Shown: piece after piece, positions 19,287 through 27,788 of the stretch
Layout of the letters: the number at the start of each line of letters is the position of its first letter
Numbering within the stretch: position 1 is the stretch's first letter
Source of the DNA: GCA-003244245 sp035606945
GTDB lineage: Bacteria; Actinomycetota; Actinomycetes; Mycobacteriales; Pseudonocardiaceae
DNA: 64,000 nucleotides
Direction of reading: 5' to 3'
Assembly (NCBI GenBank): GCA_035606945.1
Contig: DATNDR010000035.1
Location: forward strand, 62,001-126,000
Translations under genes and position numbers: made by a program
The notes under the pieces: generated by a model
Told to the model about the DNA's origin: nothing
What the model saw: only the letters and a program-made list of their open reading frames with translations
Databases searched by the model: none

Positions 19287-19664
19287 TCAGAATCCCATTG
19301 CTTGGGCGCGGCGCTTCACCTCGCGGCCCCGATCGGTTCGCAACGCCCCGATCGGGGTGCCGGGCAGCGAATCCTCTGCGGTGAACAACCAACGCAGGAT
19401 CTCCTCCGCTGAATAGCCGGCATCGCGCAGCAAGGTGATTGTGCCGGGCAGTCCCTTCACCACAGCATTACCACTCAGAAACTCCGCAGGCACCACCGCG
19501 ATGCCGTGCCGACGTATACCGAGCAGCTGCCCATCTCTGAGCATCTGGTGAATCCGGGTTATCGGCAGTCCTAGCCGCTGCGCCACATCGGGTAGCGGCA
19601 GCACCACCACCTCGGAGTCGAGCACGTCCGGGGCGATAGGGAGATCGCTCACAGTGGTCACCAT
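19287..19664 (-). CDS. Winged-helix DNA-binding protein, PknL substrate homologue (Rv2175c-like)
   Basis: A 125-residue protein starting at ATG 19664; the frame is open upstream but outside the family. The N-terminal HTH lies in LPLPDVAQRLGLPITRIHQMLRDGQLLGIRRHG, and the C-terminal part (GLPGTITLLRDAGYSAEEILRWLFTAEDSLPGTPIGALR) matches the mycobacterial Rv2175c family. In M. tuberculosis, Rv2175c binds DNA weakly and is phosphorylated by PknL, which abolishes binding. As there, the gene is divergent from pknL, 68 bases apart. Confident identification from both sequence and context. Confidence 0.92.
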   Translation of the reverse strand: MVTTVSDLPIAPDVLDSEVVVLPLPDVAQRLGLPITRIHQMLRDGQLLGIRRHGIAVVPAEFLSGNAVVKGLPGTITLLRDAGYSAEEILRWLFTAEDSLPGTPIGALRTDRGREVKRRAQAMGF

Positions 19665-19732
19665 GCCATACCCGCCAGCCGCAGCCCTTCCGCCGTTCGG
19701 GGAGCGCGGGCAGTCCGTACGATCCTCGGACT

Positions 19733-21757
19733 GTGGAATGGCAGGGCTCCGAGCACGACACCAACCTGGCCGGCGCCGTGCTGGACGGGCGCTACCGGGT
19801 GGGCCCGGTGGTGGCACGCGGCGGCATGTCCACTGTCTACCGCGGCACCGATACCCGGCTGGAACGTCCCGTCGCCATCAAGGTGATGGCCCCGCGGTTC
19901 GCCGCTGACCCGGCGTTCCTGCAGCGCTTCGAACGAGAGGCGCGCGCCGCTGCGCGACTGCATCACCCCGGTGTCGTGGGAGTCCATGACCAAGGTATCG
20001 ACTCCTCTGCCGCTGGTGACCACGTGTACCTGGTGATGGAACTGGTGGACGGCGGGACCCTACGTGACTTGCTGCGCGAGCACGGCAGCCTGCCCGTGCC
20101 GCTGGCACTGTCGGTGGCCGAAATGGTGCTCTCGGCACTGGCTGCGGCGCACCAGGAGGGATTGGTTCATCGCGACATCAAGCCGGAGAACGTTCTCATC
20201 GGCCCCAAAGGCGTCGTGAAGGTGGCCGACTTCGGATTGGTACGTGCCGTTGCGGAGGCCACCAGCAGCACCGGAGACGTCATCCTGGGCACGGTGGCCT
20301 ACCTGTCACCCGAACAAGTCGCGACAGGCGCCGCCGACGCCCGTAGCGACGTGTACGCCGCCGGGGTGTTGCTGTTCGAGATGCTGACCGGGTCACCGCC
20401 CTACACCGGTGAGACCGCGCTGTCTGTGGCCTATCGCCACGTGCACGATGACATACCGGCTCCCAGCACAGCGGGTGCGGTGGTGCCCGCTGCGCTGGAT
20501 GAGTTGATCGTGCGGGCCACCCGCCGTGAACCCGCTGCCCGCCCGCCGGACGCGGCGGCTTTCCTGCACACGCTGCAAGCGCTGCGGGTGGACTTGGGAA
20601 TCGATCGAGTACCGGTCCCGGTGCCGATCACTGCGGGTGACAGTGCCACCACGACGACCGCTGCTCACCAGCTGGGACCGCGCGGAACGCGGGCTCTGAT
20701 CAGGACTGATGCCCCGACGAGTGGGCCGCTGACACGGCCGCCGGTTTCGCCGGTGGTGACCGCGGTGGACTCTCCTCCCCGCAGAGTGGATCCCGCCGCG
20801 GATCCCTACCACCGCGAGCGCGCTCGCAATCGGCGCGCCTTCCTCGTCTGGATGGTGATCGTGCTGATCCTCGCGAGCGCGGTCGGGGCGGGTGCGTGGT
20901 GGCTGGGCAGCGGCCGGTGGACCATGGTGCCCAACTTGACCGGCCTACACCGCGGAGCAGTGCCGGCCGCGCTGGCCTCCGCTGACCTCAAAGCCCACCT
21001 TGTCGTGGACCACAACGACACCGTCCCAGGCGACCTGGTGATTCGCAGCGAGCCCGCGGCGGGTCAGCGAGCAACGCGTGGCTCGGACGTCACCGTGGTG
21101 ATCTCACTGGGCCATCCGGTGGTGCCCGGCGTGGAGGCGGGCAGCACCCTCAACGATGCCGAGCGGGCCATCCAGGAGGCGGACCTGACGCCGCGGACGG
21201 ACCCCGACGCCGGGCAGTTCAACGACGCCATCCCGGCTGGCGCCGTGGTCGGGCTGCGGCCTGCTCCGGGCACCGTGCTCACGGTCGGCGCACCGGTCAC
21301 TGTGGTAGTCAGCAAGGGGCCGGCCCCGGCCACGGTGCCGGACGTGCGCGGGATGCGCCAGGCTGAGGCGATGGCCGCCCTTACGCGTGCCGGCCTGCGC
21401 GCGCAGGTGCGGCGGCAATTCGACGACGAGATAGCCGGTGGGCGCGCGATCGGAACCGATCCCGAAGCGGGTACCGGTCTCGCCCGCGGCACCAGCGTCA
21501 TCCTCCTGGTCAGCACCGCGTCGGTGGTTCCCGATGTGGTCGGGCTCCCGGTGGCCCAGGCCCGTCAGGTGCTCGCGGACGCGGGACTGAACAGCACGGT
21601 CAACCAGCAGCCCGGCGGGTTCGGGTTTTTTCCCAATCTCCCCGACATCCCCGGCCTCGGTGGCTTCGGCGGCTTCGGTAACCGCGTGGCCTCCCAATCC
21701 CCAGCCGCCGGCCAACCCGTCCGCGAAGGCACCACCGTAACCCTCACCGCCTCCTAG
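19733..21757 (+). CDS. pknL: Ser/Thr protein kinase PknL with extracellular PASTA repeats
   Basis: A 674-residue transmembrane kinase from GTG 19733. The kinase domain (about 20-280) has VARGGMSTVYRG, VAIKVMAPRF, HRDIKPENVLI and DFGLVRA. One transmembrane helix (FLVWMVIVLILASAVGAGAWWL, about 370-390) is followed by four PASTA repeats beginning near 398 (MVPNLTGL), 465 (VVPGVEAG), 535 (TVPDVRGM) and 600 (VVPDVVGL). The last repeat carries a Phe/Gly-rich insertion (FGFFPNLPDIPGLGGFGGFG). M. tuberculosis PknL lacks PASTA repeats whereas corynebacterial PknL has them. PASTA domains sense muropeptides or lipid II. Its likely substrate is the divergent Rv2175c-like protein. Confidence 0.94.
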   Translation: MEWQGSEHDTNLAGAVLDGRYRVGPVVARGGMSTVYRGTDTRLERPVAIKVMAPRFAADPAFLQRFEREARAAARLHHPGVVGVHDQGIDSSAAGDHVYLVMELVDGGTLRDLLREHGSLPVPLALSVAEMVLSALAAAHQEGLVHRDIKPENVLIGPKGVVKVADFGLVRAVAEATSSTGDVILGTVAYLSPEQVATGAADARSDVYAAGVLLFEMLTGSPPYTGETALSVAYRHVHDDIPAPSTAGAVVPAALDELIVRATRREPAARPPDAAAFLHTLQALRVDLGIDRVPVPVPITAGDSATTTTAAHQLGPRGTRALIRTDAPTSGPLTRPPVSPVVTAVDSPPRRVDPAADPYHRERARNRRAFLVWMVIVLILASAVGAGAWWLGSGRWTMVPNLTGLHRGAVPAALASADLKAHLVVDHNDTVPGDLVIRSEPAAGQRATRGSDVTVVISLGHPVVPGVEAGSTLNDAERAIQEADLTPRTDPDAGQFNDAIPAGAVVGLRPAPGTVLTVGAPVTVVVSKGPAPATVPDVRGMRQAEAMAALTRAGLRAQVRRQFDDEIAGGRAIGTDPEAGTGLARGTSVILLVSTASVVPDVVGLPVAQARQVLADAGLNSTVNQQPGGFGFFPNLPDIPGLGGFGGFGNRVASQSPAAGQPVREGTTVTLTAS

Positions 21758-21770
21758 ATCGCCGCGCCCG

Positions 21771-21830
21771 CGTTCTGGATGCAGACTGCTGTTATGGGCA
21801 CCCGACTTACCGCAGTCTGCATCCAGAACG
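21771..21830. terminator. Perfect 19-bp inverted repeat between convergent pknL and aroG
   Basis: CGTTCTGGATGCAGACTGC at 21771-21789 and its exact reverse complement at 21812-21830 flank a 22-base loop, filling the gap between the two convergent stops. TGGTTTT follows on the plus side. A bidirectional terminator is the simplest reading, although the stem is long and not GC-rich; a small mobile palindrome is the alternative. Confidence 0.8.
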
Positions 21831-21835
21831 TGGTT

Positions 21836-23224
21836 TTAGGAGCGGAGCATTTCGGCGACCAGGAAGGCGAGTTCGAGGGCTTGTTGGGTGTTGAGGCGGG
21901 GGTCGCAGGCGGTTTCATAGCGGCCGGACAGATCCGCGTCGGAGATGTCCTGTGCGCCGCCGAGACACTCGGTGACGTCCTCGCCGGTGAGCTCCACGTG
22001 AATGCCGCCGGGGTGGGTACCCAGCGCGTGGTGCACCTCGAAAAAGCCCTGCACTTCGTCGACCACCCAGTCGAAGTGCCTCGTCTTGTACCCGCTGGAC
22101 GATTCGATGGTGTTGCCGTGCATGGGATCGCACTGCCAGATCACCTGGTGCCCAGTGGCGGTGACCTTCTGCACGATTTCCGGCAGCAGGTCGCGGACCC
22201 GCTGCGCGCCCATCCTGGAGATCAACGTGAGGCGGCCTGGCATGCCGTGCGGATCCAGCCGCTCGACGTACTCGACGGCCTGATCCGGCGTGGTGCTCGG
22301 GCCCAGCTTGAGCCCGATCGGATTGGCCAGTAGCTCGGCGAACGCGATATGCGCCCCGTCCAGCTGGCGGGTCCGCTCCCCTACCCAGACGAAGTGCGCA
22401 GACAGGTCGTACAGCTTGGGCGTCGGTCCGGTGCAGTCCAGGCGGAGCATGGCCCGCTCATAGTCGAGCACCAGCGCTTCGTGGCTGGCATAGATCTCGG
22501 TGGAGTGCAGTGAGGAGTCCTCCACGCCACACGCCGACATGAATCGCAGACCGCGGTCGATCTCCCCAGCCAGCGCCTCGTAGCGGGCACCAGCCGGCGA
22601 TCGCCGCACGAAGTCCTTGTTCCAGTCGTGCACCCTGTGCAGATCCGCCATGCCGGCCAGGGTCAGCGACCGGACCAGGTTCATCGCCGCCGCCGCGTTG
22701 GCGTAGGCGCGAATCATCCTCGAGGGGTCGTGCACCCGCGCCTCGGGCGCAGGGGCCAACGAGTTGATCATATCGCCGCGGTAGGACGGCAGGCCCAGTG
22801 CGTCGATCGGCGCGGACCGCGGCTTGGCGTATTGCCCGGCTACCCGACCCACCTTCACCACCGGCAGGCTCGACCCGTAGGTGAGTACCACCGCCATCTG
22901 CAGCAGCGTGCGGATATTGCCCCGCAGATGCGGCTCGGTGTTGTCGGCGAAGGTCTCGGCGCAGTCCCCGCCTTGCAGCAGGAACGCCTCGCCGCGGGCC
23001 ACCGCCCCGAGGTGATCCCGGAGCTGATCCACCTCGGGAGGCACGGTGATCGGTGGGACGCTCTCCAGCACGGTGCGGATATTGCGCACCGCGTCCGGAT
23101 TCGGCCAGCTCGGTTGTTGCGCAGCTGGTCGGGATAGCGCGGCGTCAAGTTTGGCCCGGAGGTCAGCGGGCAGCGGCGGTAACTCCGGCAGCGTGTCGAT
23201 CGGCACGTCCACGGTCCAGTTCAC
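21836..23224 (-). CDS. aroG: 3-deoxy-7-phosphoheptulonate synthase, class II (plant-type DAHP synthase)
   Basis: A 462-residue type II DAHP synthase, the first step of the shikimate pathway: phosphoenolpyruvate plus erythrose 4-phosphate. Family hallmarks: LLQGGDCAETF, VKVGRVAGQYAKPRS, YRGDMINSLAPAPEAR, WVGERTRQLDGAHI, PIGLKLGPS, RMGAQRVRDLLP, VIWQCDPMHGNT and THPGGIHVELTGEDVTECLGG. The length equals the mycobacterial Rv2178c enzyme, which is feedback-regulated by aromatic amino acids and interacts with chorismate mutase. Same strand as the phosphofructokinase 75 bases upstream, so possibly co-transcribed. Confidence 0.97.
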   Translation of the reverse strand: MNWTVDVPIDTLPELPPLPADLRAKLDAALSRPAAQQPSWPNPDAVRNIRTVLESVPPITVPPEVDQLRDHLGAVARGEAFLLQGGDCAETFADNTEPHLRGNIRTLLQMAVVLTYGSSLPVVKVGRVAGQYAKPRSAPIDALGLPSYRGDMINSLAPAPEARVHDPSRMIRAYANAAAAMNLVRSLTLAGMADLHRVHDWNKDFVRRSPAGARYEALAGEIDRGLRFMSACGVEDSSLHSTEIYASHEALVLDYERAMLRLDCTGPTPKLYDLSAHFVWVGERTRQLDGAHIAFAELLANPIGLKLGPSTTPDQAVEYVERLDPHGMPGRLTLISRMGAQRVRDLLPEIVQKVTATGHQVIWQCDPMHGNTIESSSGYKTRHFDWVVDEVQGFFEVHHALGTHPGGIHVELTGEDVTECLGGAQDISDADLSGRYETACDPRLNTQQALELAFLVAEMLRS

Positions 23225-23298
23225 GGTGTTTGAGCGTATGGGGTCAGGAACAATGCCGGTTCGGTGGGCCCGACCGACATCTGGTTGGGTACGGCCCG

Positions 23299-24324
23299 TC
23301 AGCCGAAGAACACCTCGGCCTCCGCGTAGCGGCCCTGCGGAACCGTTTTGACCACCGCGGTGGCCTCCGCGAGTTTCACCCGAATGATGTCGGTGCCGCG
23401 CAGCGCCACCATCACACCGCTGTCGCCCTCATGTACCGCGTCAATGGCATGCACGCCGAATCGAGTGGCCAGCACCCGGTCGTAGGCAGTGGGCTTGCCA
23501 CCTCGCTGGATGTGTCCCAGTACCACCGCGCGAGACTCGGCACCCGTGCGGCGCGCGACCTCGTCGGCCAGCCAGTTGCCGATGCCGCCGAGGCGGTGGT
23601 GGCCGAAGGCGTCGACCTCCGCGGCGGCGAGCCGCTCCGCACCACCTTCTGGTACCGCCCCCTCGGCGATCACCACGATCGCGGCGTCATCGCGCTCAAG
23701 GCAGCGAACGACCCACCGGCACACTCGTTCGACCGAGAATGGCCGTTCCGGAATCAGGATCGCATTCGCGCCGCCTGCCATCCCGGAATGCAGCGCGATC
23801 CAGCCCGCATTGCGGCCCATCACCTCGACCACCGCCGCCCGGTGGTGCGATTCGGCGGTTGTGCGCAACCGGTCGATCGCCTCGGTGGCGATGTGCACCG
23901 CAGTGTCGAAGCCGAAGGTGTAGTCGGTGGCGCTCAGGTCGTTGTCGATGGTCTTGGGCACGCCCACAACGAAAAGCCCGTCCTCGCTCAGCCGGCTGGC
24001 CACCCCGAGGGTGTCCTCACCACCGATCGCGATCAAGGCGTCCACACCGTGCTCCGCGAGGGTGCGCCTGACCTGCTCGACGCCGCCGCTCTCCCGGTAG
24101 GGATTGGTCCGTGAGGTGCGCAGGATGGTCCCGCCGAGCGGAAGGATGTGCTCCACGTCAGCCAAGCCGAGCGGCTGAACCAACCCCTGCATCGGCCCCC
24201 GCCACCCGTCCCGGAAGCCGACGATCTCGTGGCCGTAGACCTCGATGCCTTTACGGGTTACCGCCCGGATCACCGCATTGAGCCCGGGACAGTCACCGCC
24301 CCCTGTCAGTACGCCGACGCGCAT
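23299..24324 (-). CDS. 6-phosphofructokinase, pyrophosphate-dependent type
   Basis: The 341-residue enzyme starts MRVGVLTGGGDCPGLNAVIR. The phosphoryl-donor site reads GGEDTLGVA and VPKTIDNDL. In ATP-dependent PFKs both diagnostic positions (104 and 124 in E. coli) are Gly; Asp and Lys at these places mark PPi-dependent enzymes, and both are present here. The catalytic aspartate is in KTIDNDLSATD. From memory, the sequence is very close to the PPi-PFK of Amycolatopsis methanolica (same AIGGEDTLGVA, ESHHRA, EVMGRNAGWIALHSG blocks). It should act reversibly in glycolysis/gluconeogenesis. Upstream of aroG on the same strand. Confidence 0.93.
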   Translation of the reverse strand: MRVGVLTGGGDCPGLNAVIRAVTRKGIEVYGHEIVGFRDGWRGPMQGLVQPLGLADVEHILPLGGTILRTSRTNPYRESGGVEQVRRTLAEHGVDALIAIGGEDTLGVASRLSEDGLFVVGVPKTIDNDLSATDYTFGFDTAVHIATEAIDRLRTTAESHHRAAVVEVMGRNAGWIALHSGMAGGANAILIPERPFSVERVCRWVVRCLERDDAAIVVIAEGAVPEGGAERLAAAEVDAFGHHRLGGIGNWLADEVARRTGAESRAVVLGHIQRGGKPTAYDRVLATRFGVHAIDAVHEGDSGVMVALRGTDIIRVKLAEATAVVKTVPQGRYAEAEVFFG

Positions 24325-24417
24325 ATCGATTTCGCCCCTTCCCCTGCCGGTAGCCAGCCCGAGTCAATTGACGGGCGAGAGCCTGGCACGAGCCGGATCA
24401 ATGAGCAAAACGTGAGG

Positions 24418-24921
24418 TCAACGGCGGCGACTTTGCTGCGCCATGCGGTGCTGCTCGATCACCCGCCAGCGGGTCAGGTTGTACCGGGCATCCGCCACGG
24501 CGTCGTGGGCGTCACTGGGCGGCGGGGGCAATGCCGGCTTGCCGGCGTCTTCCCAACGCTGCCGCAGGTCTCGGGTGAATCGCGGTAAGACCTTGGGCAA
24601 CGCAGGCATCGGGCCCCACAGCTGAGCAAGGGCGACATGGTCATAGGCGGCGAACCAGGCCCACAGCTCTATCCGCTCGCCAGGGGCGGTGAGAAATTCC
24701 AGCAGCGTGTCGCGGATGGCCGCGCGGTCGCGCCAAGCCGGATCGGCGGGAGCGGGCAGCTTGGGCAATACGTGCGACCGGACCCACTCGCCGGCCCGCT
24801 GCGGATCGAACTCGGTGGACACCGCGTAGTACTCACGACCCCGCTCGTCCACCACCCCAATGGAGATCAGCTCGATGGTGACACCATCTTCGATGAACTC
24901 GCAGTCGTAGAAAAACCGCAC
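24418..24921 (-). CDS. 3'-5' exoribonuclease RNase AS (Rv2179c-like)
   Basis: A 167-residue RNase T/DEDD-family nuclease. The first acidic pair is YDCEFIEDG (D6, E8), the second block is WAWFAAYDHVALAQL, and the third is DAHDAVADARYN, giving the DEDDh His/Asp set. The length matches Rv2179c (168), shown to degrade RNA with a preference for poly(A) tails. The neighbours (aroG on one side, plsC on the other) are the same as in mycobacteria, supporting orthology. Confidence 0.93.
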   Translation of the reverse strand: MRFFYDCEFIEDGVTIELISIGVVDERGREYYAVSTEFDPQRAGEWVRSHVLPKLPAPADPAWRDRAAIRDTLLEFLTAPGERIELWAWFAAYDHVALAQLWGPMPALPKVLPRFTRDLRQRWEDAGKPALPPPPSDAHDAVADARYNLTRWRVIEQHRMAQQSRRR

Positions 24922-24958
24922 GATCGCGCAGCCTACGCACGCCGCCGTGGCGGATGGA

Positions 24959-25666
24959 TCAGGACGCCTTGAGCGTCAGCCGCGGCGGCGCGGCCTCACG
25001 CTCCTTGACCGACGTGGCGTAGATGTCGACGTATTCCTGACCAGACAGGTCCATCAACGAGTACATGATCTCGTCGACCATGGATCGCTCGACGAATCGA
25101 TCACCAGCCATACCGGCATAACGGGAGAAGTCCAGTGGCGCGCCGAAGCGGATTTCCACCGGATGGGGACGCCACATCTTCGTGCCGGCGGGGCTGACCT
25201 TGTCGGTACCCACCATCGCCACCGGGATCACCGGAACACCGGCCTCCAGCGCCATCCGGGCCACCCCGGTCTTGCCCTTGTACAACCGGCCGTCCGGAGA
25301 CCGTGTGCCCTCCGGATAGATGCCGAGCAACTTACCCGCAGTCAGCAACCGGACCCCGGTGTCCAGAGCCGCCTGCGCGGCCGATCCGCTAGACCGGTCG
25401 ATCGGTACCTGGCCGGCAGCACTGAAGAATTGCCGCTTGAGCCATCCGCGCAGCCCTGGCGTGGTGAAGTACTCCCGCTTGGCCAGGAATGTGAGCCGAC
25501 GACGAATCATCAGCGGCAGGAAGAATGAATCGGCGACCGCGAGGTGGTTGCTGGCCAGAATCGCACCACCGCGCTTGGGAATATGCTCGGCGCCCCGGAC
25601 CTGCGGGTGACATGTCAGCCTCATTACCGGGCCTAGCAGCAGGTGCTTGAGCAGCCAGTAGAACAC
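24959..25666 (-). CDS. 1-acylglycerol-3-phosphate acyltransferase (PlsC-like, Rv2182c-like)
   Basis: The 235-residue protein has the acyltransferase motifs NHLAVAD (NHxxxxD, about residues 40-46), the glycerophosphate-binding KREYF...GWLKRQFF region, and EGTRSPDGRLYKGKTGVARMAL. The N-terminal FYWLLKHLLLGPVMRL is a hydrophobic membrane anchor. The enzyme acylates lysophosphatidic acid to phosphatidic acid at the inner membrane face. Position between RNase AS and downstream lipid genes matches mycobacterial order. Confidence 0.92.
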   Translation of the reverse strand: MFYWLLKHLLLGPVMRLTCHPQVRGAEHIPKRGGAILASNHLAVADSFFLPLMIRRRLTFLAKREYFTTPGLRGWLKRQFFSAAGQVPIDRSSGSAAQAALDTGVRLLTAGKLLGIYPEGTRSPDGRLYKGKTGVARMALEAGVPVIPVAMVGTDKVSPAGTKMWRPHPVEIRFGAPLDFSRYAGMAGDRFVERSMVDEIMYSLMDLSGQEYVDIYATSVKEREAAPPRLTLKAS

Positions 25667-25932
25667 CGCCTACCAATCCTTCCCTCGCCAACGCGAGCGA
25701 GCGCGTCAACCAGCCTACGGAGCACGATATCCGGGACACAATGGCCCCGCGGCATCCTGGCCCACACAGCGCCGGCCGACCCGGGTTCGGCAGCCGTAAG
25801 CACGCACGCGCTGGGGCGCGTCCAGCCGGTAATGTCACCCTCGCAGCGAGCTTGCCCGAGTACGGAGAGTGGTGTCGCCAGTTGACTCATCTCGATCCCG
25901 AAGAGCGTTCCAACGATAGTTCGGGAGACAGT

Positions 25933-26307
25933 GTGGAGGACACCGACCTCGCCTTCGCCCGCATCGTCGCCGGCTTACGGGCCCAAGACCTACCGGCCCA
26001 CGACCTACCCGCGCAGTCGGACGAACCCGGCTGGCCTGCCCGGGACTTCGCCACGGACACTGGCGAGGATCACTTCGATCCACCCGAACCACCCCCGTTG
26101 CCGATGCCCCGGCCACGCACGGTGGGCGGAGTACTCACCCTCGCCGTGGGCGTGCTGTTGCTGGCCGCCCCGAACCTGGTGGGTCTGGGCGAACGGCTGG
26201 CGATGCCGCTGGGCTTACTCACTGTCACCGCTGGGATCGGATGGCTGGTGATCGGCTTGCGGCCCGGCCCGTCAGCGGCAGGACCCGACGATGGAGCCCA
26301 GCTCTAA
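25933..26307 (+). CDS. Small membrane protein, DUF308-like
   Basis: A 124-residue protein from GTG 25933, preceded by GGGAG five bases upstream. The frame is open as far as 25741 but upstream codons do not look coding. The N-terminus (VEDTDLAFARIVAGLRAQ) is acidic and helical, followed by a proline-rich linker (HFDPPEPPPLPMPRP) and two transmembrane helices (GGVLTLAVGVLLLAAPNLVGL and LAMPLGLLTVTAGIGWLVIGL). This acidic-head, PPPP linker and two-helix layout is common among actinobacterial DUF308-like proteins. The function is unknown. Confidence 0.75.
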   Translation: MEDTDLAFARIVAGLRAQDLPAHDLPAQSDEPGWPARDFATDTGEDHFDPPEPPPLPMPRPRTVGGVLTLAVGVLLLAAPNLVGLGERLAMPLGLLTVTAGIGWLVIGLRPGPSAAGPDDGAQL

Positions 26308-26357
26308 GGCCCCCGGCTGTAGCGACCCTCCGCTGTACCGGGCTCCGGGCGGCAACG

Positions 26358-26813
26358 TCAGGCGAGGGACTCCACCCGGCGCTTGAGCTCCTTGAGTGCG
26401 GTATCCATGATGACCTTCTCGGCTCGGCGTTTGATCATTCCGATCATCGGGATCGCGAGGTCCACCGAGAGGCGGTAGGTCACCTTGGTGGCGCTGGCGG
26501 CAGCTGTCGACGCGAGCGGTTCCAGGACGTAGGAACCGTGCTGGGCTTTCTGTAGCTGCCCCTCGACCAGTTCCCAGGCCACCGTCAGCCCGTCTTCCGA
26601 CCAGACGTAGTCCAGTACGTACACGTCCTTGACGAGGCCGGCGTCCAGCGAGAACCGGACCCGCTCGGCGCGATCACCGGCGCCGGGAATCATGACCTCG
26701 GCATTCTTCACGGCCAACGCCCACTCCGGATAGCCGGTGAAGTCGGCGATCACATCCATGATCGCCTCGGGACCGGCGTTGATGACGATGGACTGGGTTG
26801 ACCGGTCAGTCAT
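26358..26813 (-). CDS. SRPBCC/polyketide cyclase-like protein (Rv2185c-like)
   Basis: A 151-residue START/SRPBCC-fold protein beginning MTDRSTQSIVINAGPEAIMDVIADFTGYPEWA, the typical first strand, with a hydrophobic ligand cavity predicted by the family fold. The end, IPMIGMIKRRAEKVIMDTALKELKRRVESL, forms the long C-terminal helix. It is the Rv2185c homologue by sequence and position before fadD15/pimB'. Ligand unknown; possibly a lipid carrier or cyclase. Confidence 0.87.
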   Translation of the reverse strand: MTDRSTQSIVINAGPEAIMDVIADFTGYPEWALAVKNAEVMIPGAGDRAERVRFSLDAGLVKDVYVLDYVWSEDGLTVAWELVEGQLQKAQHGSYVLEPLASTAAASATKVTYRLSVDLAIPMIGMIKRRAEKVIMDTALKELKRRVESLA

Positions 26814-26850
26814 GCGCGCAGGCTACCGGTCAGATCGGGGCCGGCAGTGC

Positions 26851-27639
26851 TCAACACCTCACCACATAGGGCCGCCCGGTGCGCTGGAAATGCCCCACGT
26901 TGACGCACTCGGTCCGACCCACCCGGACCCGCCGAGCCAGCGGCTGATGCACGTGGCCGAACAGTGCAGCATGCGGACGGTCGCGCCGGATCAGCGCGAG
27001 CAGGTGCTCCGAGCCGGTCTCGGGGCGCCGAGCCTGCACGTCGTAAAGCAGTTCGGGAACAGCGGGTGGGATGTGGCTGCATAACATGTCCACCCGACCA
27101 AGCGCCGCTACCGCGGTTGCATACTGCTCCGGCGTGCGCAGGTACGAACTGAACACCGGCTCACCCTTCGGCACGACCCCGCCCGGTAACAGGCCACCGC
27201 CCACGAATCCCCAATTCAGCCCACCGATCTCGGTGCTCCGACCGTCGAGGACGTGCACGCCGGCGTGCGCGAAATGCGGCCACAGCTCGGGAAGGTCGAC
27301 ATTGCCCGGGGTGGCGTAGGTCGGGCTGGGCAGCACCGCGAATAGCCGTTCGTACTGCTCGGCGATGGCTTGCCGGACGAGTTCGCGGGAATCCGGCAGC
27401 TGCGCCCACAGGTGCCGCACGAAAGCAAACGCCGCTCCCGGCGCCCCACTGGAACGCAGTTGCGCGAAGCGATCGACCGCAGCCGGCCCGAATACCGAGC
27501 CCAGAATCCCAGCGGAGTGATCGTGGTAGTCCACAAAGTCGATCAGGTCCCCGAGCACCAGCAGAGCATCGGCACCGTCGCCCGCCCGGGCCAGCGCGTT
27601 CACGTTGCCGTGCACGTCGGACACCACGTGAACCCGCAC
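26851..27639 (-). CDS. Metallophosphoesterase (calcineurin-like)
   Basis: A 262-residue protein from GTG 27639 (VRVHVVSDVHGN); the frame continues upstream without protein-like content. The metal-binding motifs of the family are all present: DVHGN (D-x-H), GDLIDF (GDxxD), TPGNVD (GNxD, the canonical GNHD with Val for His), SHIPPAVPELL and GHVHQPLARR. The His-to-Val change in the GNHD motif may alter activity. The substrate is unknown. It is divergent from fadD15, 149 bases apart. Confidence 0.85.
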   Translation of the reverse strand: MRVHVVSDVHGNVNALARAGDGADALLVLGDLIDFVDYHDHSAGILGSVFGPAAVDRFAQLRSSGAPGAAFAFVRHLWAQLPDSRELVRQAIAEQYERLFAVLPSPTYATPGNVDLPELWPHFAHAGVHVLDGRSTEIGGLNWGFVGGGLLPGGVVPKGEPVFSSYLRTPEQYATAVAALGRVDMLCSHIPPAVPELLYDVQARRPETGSEHLLALIRRDRPHAALFGHVHQPLARRVRVGRTECVNVGHFQRTGRPYVVRC

Positions 27640-27788
27640 GGTCAAGCAGGCTACCGACGCGGGCTCGGTTGGGCGGGGACCGGTCTGGTCCTTCCAGCGT
27701 GCGGATCGCTGTCTTAGCAGGCCTGTTGGACGAAACATCGGTCGCGATACGTTTGCCAGGGCAACGCTGACGAGGTGTGGAGGTACCT

